Source: Shinella sp. UYSO24 (GTDB taxonomy: Bacteria; Pseudomonadota; Alphaproteobacteria; Rhizobiales; Rhizobiaceae). From it: 64,000 bases of DNA. Location: NCBI GenBank assembly GCA_902167985.1, contig CABHNZ010000010.1, positions 186,001-250,000 of the forward strand, given 5' to 3'. The notes beneath the pieces were generated by a model that was given only the letters and a program-made list of their open reading frames with translations, was not told the DNA's origin and did no database searches. Shown here in pieces: positions 56,448 to 64,000 of this stretch (its first letter is position 1; the number at the start of each line of letters is the position of its first letter). The position numbers and the translations under genes are program-made.

Positions 56448-57595
56448 ATGAACATCATCGACGCAGCGTGCGGACGTTCTGGTATACGACGCATGAGGAA
56501 CTCGACAGCGACGGCCATGCCCATCCGGGTCCGGCGCGCCGGGTGAAGAAATCGCTGCTGACGCTGACCACCGAGGACGGCACACAGGGGAATGCCTTCG
56601 GCAGCCCGGAACAGCTTCGCCCGCATCTGCTTGATCGCTTCATCCGCCCGGTCCTACTCAATCAGGATGCGCTGGCGCGTGAAAGGCTGTGGCAGGATCT
56701 TGCCCATTGGCAGCGCGGCAGTGGTGGCCAGCTGAGTGACCGCACGCTCGGCGTGGTCGACTGCGCGCTATGGGATCTGGCCGGACATCTTCTGAAAGCC
56801 CCTGTCTACAAGATCATCGGCTCCTATCGGGACAAGGTTCCGACCTACGGTTCCATCATGTGCGGCGACGAGCTGGAAGGCGGGCTGGCGACACCGGAGG
56901 ATTACGGGAGATTTGCGGAAAAGCTGGTCGCCCGCGGCTATCAGGCGATCAAGCTGCATACCTGGATGCCGCCGGTCAGCTGGTCGCCGAATATCGAGAT
57001 GGACCTGAAGGCCTGCGCGGCGGTGCGCGAAGCCGTCGGCCCGAAAGTGCCGCTGATGCTGGATGCCTATCACTGGTACTCCCGCGAGGACGCCTACACG
57101 CTTGGCAAAGGCCTGGAAAAGCTCAATTTCACCTGGATTGAAGAGGTGATGGACGAGCAGTCCATGTCGTCCTACGTGTGGCTGACATCGGAACTGAAAA
57201 TTCCCGTCATCGGGCCTGAATCCATGGGCGGCAAGCACCAGCACCGCGCCGAATGGATCAAGGCCGGCGCCTGCGATATCCTCAGAACCGGCGTCGAGGA
57301 TGTCGGCGGCATCACGCCATCTTTGAAGACCATGCATCTGGCGGAAAGTTTTGGCATGAACTGCGAAGTTCACGGCCACGGCGCCGAAAACCTCGTGATC
57401 TCCGCAGTCTCGAAAAACTGCCGCTGGTACGAGCGCGGTCTGCTGCACCCATTCCTCGATTATGACGCCTGCCCGGATTACCTCAACGCCATTCCCGACC
57501 CAATGGACGGGGAAGGCTTTGTCTGGTTGTCGCAGAAGCCGGGTCTCGGCGAGGATATCAATTTCGCCTATATCGACGACAACCTCGTGGAATAG
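56448..57595 (+). CDS. Enolase-superfamily (mandelate racemase/sugar-acid dehydratase) enzyme (frame broken)
   Basis: 382 residues after repair. ATG at 56448 with GGAGGAT upstream; one base lost near 56467 (MNIIDAAVRTFWYTTHEE). Two-domain enolase fold: IKLHTWMPP (base at the KXH position), metal ligands Asp in MLDAYHWYS, Glu in WIEEVMDEQ and Glu in GPESMGGKHQ, His in CEVHGHGAENL. The KXH pattern and W-rich sites suggest a sugar-acid (gluconate/galactarate/rhamnonate-like) dehydratase, not a racemase, but the substrate is not settled. Confidence 0.88.
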
Positions 57596-57700
57596 GCCCG
57601 GATAAACGCATGAACGCATGACCAAAGGCTGCCAGTGCCGCAGGGGGGAGGCCCTCGGCAATGGCAGCGATCGACGACGTCGGATCTCTGGGAGGAAATC

Positions 57701-59308
57701 ATGAAACGACGGACCCTGCTTGCCGGCGCTGCCTGTGCCACCATCGCCCTGCCGTTCACGCGCGGAATTGCCCACGCCGAGACGCCAAAGAACCAGCTTG
57801 CCATCGGCTTCTCGATGTCGAACATCCTGACACTTGATCCAGCCGGCTCGTCGAGCAAGGAACGCGTACAGGTTCTTGCCAACCTTTATGACGGGCTCGT
57901 TGATATCGACGCGGCCGATCGCTCGAAGGTCGTGCCCTCGCTTGCTGAGGGCTGGGAGGTGGGCAAGGATCGCAAGTCGATCCGCTTCCAGTTGCGCAAG
58001 GGCCTGAAATTCGCCTCGGGCAACCCGGTCACGGCCGAGGATGTCGTCTGGTCGCTGACGCGCGTCCTGAAACTGAACCTCGCGCAGGCCACGAACCTGC
58101 GGCTTCGCGGCTACACGCTCGACAATGCCGCTGAGAGCTTCAAGGTGGTCGATGAACACAGGATCGATGTGGCGATCCTGCAGCCGATCGATCCGCTGAT
58201 CATCCTGATGACGCTTGCGATGACAGGCACCGGCAGCGTGCTCGACCGCAAGACTGTTCTTTCAAACGAAAAGAACGGCGATATGGGGAGCGGCTGGCTT
58301 GCGGCCAATGCCGCAGGCACGGGTGCCTTCATGCTGCAATCCTGGCGTAGCAACGAAATGGCGATCCTCACCCGCAACGAGAATTACTGGGGTGAGAAGG
58401 CGAAGATGGCGCGTGTTCTGATGCGCCATATCCCGGAGGCGCAGACCCAGCGACTGCTCATCGAGAAAGGTGATCTCGACATCGCCTATTCGCTCGGCGC
58501 GGCTGACCTCGAGCCGCTTGCCCGCAACGAGGATGTGAAGGTCACGAGCGACACCGGCAACGGCCTCTACTATCTGGCCATGTCGCTGAAGAACGAGCAC
58601 CTCGCCAAGCCCAAGCTTCGCGAGGCCATCATCAAGCTCATCGACTATGACGGCATCAACCGTACGGTGATGGCCTATTACGGCGTCAAACACCTGAGCC
58701 CCATTCAGGTCGGACTTGCCCGCAAGCCCTATGATCCGCCGATCGTAAGAGATGTCGAAGGCGCCAAGGCTCTGCTGAAGGAAGCCGGATATCCCGATGG
58801 CATCGAACTGACGCTTCGCACCTTGTCCGAACAGCCGTTCGATAATCTTGCGGTCGCGCTGCAGGGCCTGTTGGCACAGGGCAATGTCAGGGTGAAGATC
58901 CTTACTGGTACCGGCGAGCAGGTCTATGGCCCGATGCGGGAGCGCAATTTCGAACTGATCGTCGGCCGCAGCGGCGGGCAGATCTCGCATCCGGACGGCG
59001 ACCTGCGCAGCCTTGCCTTCAACCCGGATAACAGTGATGCGGCCAAGCTGACCGGCCTGCAGAGCTGGCGGGTCTCCTACAAGAATGACGAGATCAATGC
59101 CCGGATCGAGGCTGCCCTTCAGGAGCCCGACCCCGACAAGCAGGCCAATCTCTATCAGGAGATCGAAAAGCTCTATGCCGAAAGCATTCCCGCCATCCAG
59201 CCCATATCGCAGGTGACGGATTCGGTTGCCCAGCGCGCCGATATCGAAGGTTTTCGCATCAGCCCCGTCTGGCAGACGAAATTGGCCGGTGTTTCGAAGA
59301 AGCGTTAG
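57701..59308 (+). CDS. Family-5 (oligopeptide/glycoside-type) ABC substrate-binding protein
   Basis: 535 residues from the ATG at 57701 (GGGAGGA upstream) with an exported leader KRRTLLAGAACATIALPFTRGIAHA. SBP_bac_5 blocks: TLDPAGSSSKERVQVLANLYDGLV, SIRFQLRKGLKFASGNPVTAEDVVWSLTRV, LRNENYWG-like ILTRNENYWGEKAKM, REAIIKLIDYDGIN and GYPDGIELTLRT. In rhizobia such proteins often import peptides, nickel or sugar-acid derivatives. No permease or ATPase gene follows. Confidence 0.93.
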   Translation: MKRRTLLAGAACATIALPFTRGIAHAETPKNQLAIGFSMSNILTLDPAGSSSKERVQVLANLYDGLVDIDAADRSKVVPSLAEGWEVGKDRKSIRFQLRKGLKFASGNPVTAEDVVWSLTRVLKLNLAQATNLRLRGYTLDNAAESFKVVDEHRIDVAILQPIDPLIILMTLAMTGTGSVLDRKTVLSNEKNGDMGSGWLAANAAGTGAFMLQSWRSNEMAILTRNENYWGEKAKMARVLMRHIPEAQTQRLLIEKGDLDIAYSLGAADLEPLARNEDVKVTSDTGNGLYYLAMSLKNEHLAKPKLREAIIKLIDYDGINRTVMAYYGVKHLSPIQVGLARKPYDPPIVRDVEGAKALLKEAGYPDGIELTLRTLSEQPFDNLAVALQGLLAQGNVRVKILTGTGEQVYGPMRERNFELIVGRSGGQISHPDGDLRSLAFNPDNSDAAKLTGLQSWRVSYKNDEINARIEAALQEPDPDKQANLYQEIEKLYAESIPAIQPISQVTDSVAQRADIEGFRISPVWQTKLAGVSKKR

Positions 59309-59692
59309 CCGAAAAGTGCGCCTTACTCTGGTGGGGACGTTCCTCATCCGTTGGGCGCACCAAAGCCTCTTGGAGATATGACGGGCTCCCATGGGATGTA
59401 GGAATTCTGCAATCGCGCTTGATGCCGCGCCGATATTCAGGGTCGCCAAATGATGAAAGGCCCAGTGGGGTAGCAAGCTCAGTGCGTCGGTCTGCGGTTC
59501 TGCTCGCGCCCCTCATTTGCATGTTTGACCTGAACGGTTGGACCTCTTTCGAGCGCCGGCGTGGCTCTTTCGCACCCAACCAAAACGCGTAAATTTCAAC
59601 CGGGTCCATTTTTTGGCAGGGCGCAGGGCGCTTCCTGCTTGCTTTGTCCGCTGCGGCATCTGGGAGCATAAATTGACAGAAAAACGCACCGA
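59309..59692. other. Non-coding gap where transporter permease genes would be expected
   Basis: 384 bases between the binding-protein stop and the end of the truncated reductase gene on the other strand. No convincing gene in six frames. Bases 59309-59380 read in one frame as a short hydrophobic stretch (RLTLVGTFLIRWAHQSLLEI, then stop) that could be a permease N-terminal remnant; this is weak. Confidence 0.45.
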
Positions 59693-59985
59693 TCAAATGA
59701 AGCTGCTGAGCAGAACCGACTGGCCGCATCGGAGATTGTCGCCGATGATGTCGACCGCGCCTCGATGACCCGCGACCTGTTGGGCAACGACAATCAGTTC
59801 GGCGCCGCAAGGGCTATCGGCCATTTCCCGGCCACGCGACCGGTCGATGTCAGAATGGCATCGGGAGACAGGCGATTGCGCCCTTTTCCAGACAGCGAGA
59901 CGACGCTGACCTTGTGCCCCATTTCCATCCAATAGGCGGCCAGTCCAAGTCCGACAGCGCCTGCGCCGAAGATCGAAATTTGCAT
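59693..59985 (-). pseudogene. Ketopantoate-reductase-like (PanE/ApbA) N-terminal fragment
   Basis: 97 residues after repair of one base near 59798. NADPH-binding start ISIFGAGAVGLGLAAYWMEMGHKVSVVS and ELIVVAQQVAG...CGQSVLL match the first third of 2-dehydropantoate 2-reductase-type enzymes (normally about 300 residues). Ends at a stop at 59693; the catalytic Lys/Glu domain is missing. Starts 20 bp after the FGGY kinase stop, so once part of that operon. Confidence 0.72.
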
Positions 59986-60005
59986 GGTTCAGATAATCCT
60001 TGCTG

Positions 60006-61399
60006 TCATCGGCGCCATCCTCGTGCCCTGCCGAGCGCGTCTTCAAAGGTCACGCGATCTGCGGGCGTCAGCATGCCACCCGGTTCGAAAGAGAGCGGCC
60101 CATGCAACGTGCGGGACATATCGAGCCCGCACAGTCCTGCGAGCCCGGCGGCCGTCAATTCATGCATGCGAGGCACGACGATTGTCCGATTGCTTGCCGA
60201 AGCCAACATTCGGGCAAAGCTCTTGCTCTGCGAAAGGCCGCCATCGATGGAAACGGATTGGCCAAGAGGAATAAGCCTGGCCGCTTCGTCGAGAAGGATG
60301 GCTGTCGTCATAGCGATCCCTTCCAGAATGGCGCGCACCAGATCGCGTCTATCCGTTGCATGGTCCATGCCGATGAACAGCGGCGATGCGCTTCTGTCCC
60401 AGAAGGGGGCTGCAAGGCCTGACAGGGCCGGGACGAAACAATGCCACGACTTGCGGCGCTCGCCCCGTCAAAGCTGTCGAGTTCACCAAGGTCGCTGAGC
60501 AAGCCGATCCGCCTTGCCCATTCGATGGCGCTGCCTGCATCATAGACGCCGCCTTCGATCGCCAGAGCTGGCGACTGTCCGCCGAGCTGCCATGCGACTG
60601 TCGGCAAAAGATTTGCATCGGGCCCCAGGCGCTGATCGTGAACGGCGAGCAGAAAGGCACCGGTGCCGAAGGTGATCTTGGCATCGCCCGGTTTCCGGCA
60701 GCCGTGGCCGTAGAGCGCGGCCTGTTGATCGACGATCGACACTTTAATCGGCACCCCGTCGCAGGTTCCGAAGCCGGCATCGACGGCGCGAATTTCCGGA
60801 AGGCATGAACGAGGCACGCCGTGCAGCGCGCAAAGCTCCTCGCTCCATTCGAAGCGTTCGAGATCGAGAAGCCCTGTGCGCGATGCCGTTGCGATGTCCG
60901 TCGAGAATGTTCCCGCCAGCCGGTCGAGGAAAAAGGCATCGGTCGTTCCGATCCGCAGCCGTCCGGCTCTCTGAGCCTCAGAGACGTCCGGATTATGACG
61001 CAGCAACCAGCCGAGTTTGCTGGCCGAGAAATACGGATCGAGCGGCAGGCCGCAAATCTGTCTCGAACGCCGGTCGGCCTCCGCACCGAGCGAATTCAGG
61101 TCGGCTTCGGTACGAGCATCCTGCCAGACGATGACGGGCGACAAGGGTCTGCCGGTTTCGGTGTCCCAGGCGAGGCAGCTTTCGCCCTGATTGGCAATCG
61201 CGATGGCATCCACTGCACCTGCTGATTTGATGGCGGCGCGGAGATTGGCGATCAGTTCCTCGCCGTCATGCTCGACCCAGCCCGTTTGTGGATGCGACTG
61301 ATTGTGCCGCAGGCTTGCCGTGACGCTGTGCTGGCCGCAATCGTCGATGACGAGGCAGCGCGTCGAAGTCGTTCCCTGATCGATTGCCGCGACCTTCAC
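60006..61399 (-). CDS. FGGY-family carbohydrate kinase, glycerol-kinase-like (frame broken)
   Basis: 464 residues after repair of one T near 60435 (GIVFVPALSGLAAPFWD). GTG start at 61399, just past the upstream gene's stop. ATP-binding DQGTTSTRCLVID (residues 7-19), VIVWQDARTEADL, ITFGTGAFLL, and the second-domain SIDGGLSQSKSFARMLAS. Resembles glycerol/erythritol/xylulose kinases; two dehydrogenase-like FAD subunits upstream suggest a polyol-phosphate route. Confidence 0.9.
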
Positions 61400-62626
61400 T
61401 CAAAACTCCTCGATTGCAAGATGAACGGACGAGGCTGTCAGAGCAGTGGCGGGCAGGGGCACCAGAATCCGCCTTTCCGGCAGCCATTGCGATTTTTTAT
61501 CCCATATTATCCGCCCATCAAGCTCCAGGATCAGCCGGCCGCGGATGTGGCGGGCAACGCGCAACTGGAAGAAACGCAGTGCGGCATCGCCCGGCTGGCG
61601 CCGCAGCATATTGGGAACGACCAGCTTGATCGGATCGGAAAACGAGATGGGCACGATATCGTCTGTGGGCGTTTCGCGGCGGAGATCATCGGCGATGGCG
61701 CGACCGATGGCGCGGCCTTCGCGGAACGACCATCCCCCGGTTTCGACCGGCCGAAGAATATTGCCGGCGGCGAAATAGGTGGGGTCGAGACAGCGGCCGA
61801 ACTGATCCACTGCCGGTCCTCGGCTGGCTCTATCGACATTCATGCTGCTGGTCTGGAACAATGTCGCTTCCGGCGTAAATTGCCCGGTCAAGAGCAGGCC
61901 GTCGCAATCGAAGGTCCTGGTCTCTCCGCCACTGCGGATCACCACCTGCTCGACGCGGCCCTCTCCCCTGATGTCAAGGATCTCGGCCCCTGTAAAAACG
62001 GGAATACCGGCAAGACGGGGAAACATGCCGAAGGCGCGGCGCGCGAGAAATTGCGGAGCGGTCTCAACCATGGCAACCGGTCTTGCGCCGTGCGCCAGGC
62101 AGGTCAGGACGGCGGAGATCGACACTAGTTCGCTGCCGGCGATCAACGGCCGCTTGAACGGCATCATTCGGTGAAAGGCGGTATAGGCCTGAAGCGCGCC
62201 GGTGGTGAGAATTCCGACCGGCCGATCGCCCGGCAGCAGTCTTGCAGATCGCGGGGTCTCGCGCGTGCCTGTGGCAACGAGAACGCGGCGGGCCGAAAGT
62301 CCTTCCACACCTTGAGGCGATGTCACCACGATCTCGCCGCCCGATTTCAGTTGCACGACCGAATGGCCGGTGCGGATATCGACGCCCGCTGCACGAGCGT
62401 CGGCCTCGAGCCGCCGGCCATAGGCGGCGCCGATATAAACCCGGCCGTATTCCAGCATGCCGAAGGGCGAGTGACCGCAATGCCGGGTTGCTCCACCGAG
62501 ATCCGCCTCCCGGTCGAGCAGCATCACGTTCTCGACACCGGCACTACGCAGCGCCAGCGATGCGGCGACGCCCGCAGGGCCCCCGCCGATGACAATCACG
62601 TCTGCATTGGTCTTGGTGCCCGTCAT
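61400..62626 (-). CDS. NAD(P)/FAD-dependent oxidoreductase, opine/HcnB-like subunit
   Basis: 408 residues from the ATG at 62626, which overlaps the upstream stop (ATGA). FAD site VIVIGGGPAGVAASLALRSAG (11-31), GGATRHCGHS, VLVATGTRETPRSARLLPGDRP and a second FAD contact YFAAGNILRPVETGGWSFREGRAIG. Belongs to the paired-subunit flavin oxidases/dehydrogenases (OoxA/HcnB/GlpB-like). Partner is the next gene upstream. Confidence 0.9.
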   Translation of the reverse strand: MTGTKTNADVIVIGGGPAGVAASLALRSAGVENVMLLDREADLGGATRHCGHSPFGMLEYGRVYIGAAYGRRLEADARAAGVDIRTGHSVVQLKSGGEIVVTSPQGVEGLSARRVLVATGTRETPRSARLLPGDRPVGILTTGALQAYTAFHRMMPFKRPLIAGSELVSISAVLTCLAHGARPVAMVETAPQFLARRAFGMFPRLAGIPVFTGAEILDIRGEGRVEQVVIRSGGETRTFDCDGLLLTGQFTPEATLFQTSSMNVDRASRGPAVDQFGRCLDPTYFAAGNILRPVETGGWSFREGRAIGRAIADDLRRETPTDDIVPISFSDPIKLVVPNMLRRQPGDAALRFFQLRVARHIRGRLILELDGRIIWDKKSQWLPERRILVPLPATALTASSVHLAIEEF

Positions 62627-64000
62627 TGGCCGCCCTCCGGCTCGACCGCCAGGGGTGTTTTCCAGCGGCAGGCCGTCATTTCCGCAAGCCGGGCATTGCA
62701 GTAAAAGCCCTGACAGCGCCCCATGCCCGCGCGCGTACGGCGGCGAAGGCCACCGAAATCGCCTGCCGGCAAGGGGCCCTCCAGAGCCGCCTCGATCTCT
62801 CGGCGCGTGACCAGTTCGCAATGGCAGACGATCTCGCCGTGTTCGGGTCTTTGCCAGTCCCGCTCGAAGGGTTCGGCGAGATTAGGCATGGAAAGAGGCG
62901 GTTGCTCGACCGGGGAGGGCGCGCGATTGCTGAAGGATCGATAGAGTTGCGCGGCATGGCTGGCGATACCAAGCGCCGCGCTCAGACCTGTCGAGCGAAT
63001 GCCGCCGAGGGTGATTGCACGGCGATCCGCATCCGCGCGAACCCGGTAATGCTTCTTTTCCGTTGCCGGACGCAGCCCGGCATAGGTTGCCGTGACCGGG
63101 ATGCCTTCAAGTGCCGGAACGATTTCGACCGCTTTTCGCAGAAGCTGTTCGAGCGTTGTCGTTTCCACGGTCGCACGTTCGCGGCTTTCCTGTTCCTCAG
63201 CCGTCGGACCGACCAGAACATTGCCGAAAGCCGTGGGGCACACAACGATGCCCTTGGTGATTTCGGTGGGAACAGGCAAGATGATCGTTGAGACATGGCG
63301 GGCAGCCGCCTTGTCCAGAACGACAAACTGGCCCTTGCGTGGCCGGATCTCGAATTCCGGCGTCAAACCCAGCCGTCTTTCCACCGTATCGCCATGCAGG
63401 CCGGCTGCATTGATGACCGTATCGGCATAGATCACGCCACCACTTGTCTCGAGTTCCCAGACGCCACCGTCAAAACGTCCCCTGACCAATTCGGTACCGC
63501 GCATGACGACAGTGCCAACGCCGATGGCCTGTAGGAGATAGGCAAGGGGGGCTGACCAGGGATCGATGACATGTTCACCGGGCACCTCGACGGCCCCCAC
63601 GATCGATGCCGACAGATCCGGGGCCTTGCGCAAAACCTCATCCCGCGAGAGCAGGCGCAGGTCTTCAATGCCGTTGGAAAGGCCCTGCTCAAAAATACCT
63701 TTGAGCTTTTCGGCCTGCTCGTCGTCCCAAGCGCAGACGAGCGCTCCGGTCTCGACAAGCGGCAGGTTGAGTTGGCGGTGAATCTCCAGATATTCCCGGC
63801 GGCCGGCACGAACCGCTTCCAGTTCGAGACTTTCTGGTGGCGCATCGAAGCCCGTATGGAGGATTGCGCTATTCGCCTTGGATGCGCCGGAAAGTATATC
63901 GGCGCCCTTCTCGATCAAAATCACCCTGGCGCCATCCAGAGCAAACCGCCGAGCGGCGGCGCACCCGACTACGCCACCGCCGATAATGGCAATATCGGCT
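62623..64000 (-). CDS. FAD-dependent oxidoreductase (GlpA/DAO type) with BFD iron-sulfur domain (5' end beyond window)
   Basis: At least 459 codons; the frame is open to base 64000, starting within DIAIIGGGVVGCAAARRF. DAO domain (HTGFDAPPESLELEAVRAGRREYLEI, VINAAGLHGDTV, RKGQFVVLDK, GGIRSTGLSAALGIASHAA) followed by a C-terminal [2Fe-2S]-binding BFD-like domain (EIVCHCELVTRREIEAAL ... GMGRCQGFYCNARL), as in anaerobic glycerol-3-phosphate dehydrogenase GlpA. Together with the downstream FAD subunit and the kinase it suggests polyol or sugar-acid-phosphate oxidation. Confidence 0.93.
   Translation of the reverse strand, partial: ADIAIIGGGVVGCAAARRFALDGARVILIEKGADILSGASKANSAILHTGFDAPPESLELEAVRAGRREYLEIHRQLNLPLVETGALVCAWDDEQAEKLKGIFEQGLSNGIEDLRLLSRDEVLRKAPDLSASIVGAVEVPGEHVIDPWSAPLAYLLQAIGVGTVVMRGTELVRGRFDGGVWELETSGGVIYADTVINAAGLHGDTVERRLGLTPEFEIRPRKGQFVVLDKAAARHVSTIILPVPTEITKGIVVCPTAFGNVLVGPTAEEQESRERATVETTTLEQLLRKAVEIVPALEGIPVTATYAGLRPATEKKHYRVRADADRRAITLGGIRSTGLSAALGIASHAAQLYRSFSNRAPSPVEQPPLSMPNLAEPFERDWQRPEHGEIVCHCELVTRREIEAALEGPLPAGDFGGLRRRTRAGMGRCQGFYCNARLAEMTACRWKTPLAVEPEGGQ

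Noticed and set aside
56768..58159. Minus-strand open frame of 463 codons over the dehydratase and binding-protein genes
   Set aside because: Covers parts of two real genes on the other strand and their gap; no recognised domain.
1..64000. tRNA, rRNA, CRISPR, insertion sequence, integrase or attachment site
   Set aside because: None seen on either strand: no repeat-spacer arrays, no transposase or integrase motifs, no cloverleaf-like segments.

Overview
The window reads as a chromosome or chromid segment of a Rhizobiaceae-type alphaproteobacterium (Agrobacterium/Rhizobium relatives). This rests on about 60% GC, dense LysR/AraC/GntR regulation, FixJ-type response regulators, FUSC and family-5 ABC proteins, and protein sequences of rhizobial character. 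No rRNA, tRNA, CRISPR array, insertion sequence or phage gene was found. 63 genes or gene remnants are described.

Layout. 1-5.6 kb: two FecBCD-type metal-chelate/corrinoid importers on the minus strand, one with a TrmO-like gene at its end; both are preceded by the same 20-bp inverted-repeat element. 5.7-11.6 kb: a divergent Lrp/EamA-exporter pair, an AraC regulator, and an acyl-CoA dehydrogenase + CaiB CoA-transferase pair divergent from a LysR gene. 11.8-17.0 kb: a six-gene minus-strand operon copC-copD-DUF305-beta-propeller-ECF sigma-anti-sigma, followed by a small hypothetical gene. 17.3-34.5 kb: an island of regulators and detoxification-type enzymes: four related AraC proteins (counting the one at 7.3 kb), two sister LysR proteins, two epoxide hydrolases around a SnoaL protein, an MFS exporter, a haloperoxidase-like hydrolase, two ABM monooxygenases, two quinone-oxidoreductase-like MDR proteins, an SDR and a DJ-1/PfpI protein. 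A recurring TTCTTGCGCAA element lies in several intergenic gaps here and may be an AraC operator. 34.6-41 kb: a FUSC exporter, a ggt/gntR deletion scar, PNPOx-family and DUF1348 genes and two alpha/beta hydrolases.

41.4-50.5 kb is the most unusual stretch. It holds a plus-strand series of a triple-PAS histidine kinase, two FixJ-type response regulators, a second histidine kinase, a glutamine-synthetase-like ligase, a single-chain fusion of a receiver domain to a PLP-dependent aminotransferase, and a Tat-exported metallo-beta-lactamase-fold protein. The fusion suggests an aminotransferase controlled directly by aspartyl phosphorylation, encoded beside its possible kinases and a possible gamma-glutamylating partner. 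50.5-64 kb: a QorB/QorR-like pair, VOC and SRPBCC genes, a LysR/aldo-keto reductase pair, a FadR-type regulator divergent from an enolase-superfamily dehydratase and a family-5 binding protein, then a convergent minus-strand set (truncated ketopantoate-reductase-like gene, FGGY kinase, two FAD oxidoreductase subunits) cut by the window edge.

Caution on sequence quality: about 33 frame disruptions break 24 otherwise well-conserved genes. 32 behave as one missing base and one as two. In every repaired gene the count of missing bases restores a length divisible by three. I read these as unpolished-sequence errors, not mass gene decay, and annotate such genes as full-length CDS with the break position noted. 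Only the ggt/gntR chimera, a tail-less PNPOx gene and the short ketopantoate-reductase gene look really degraded.
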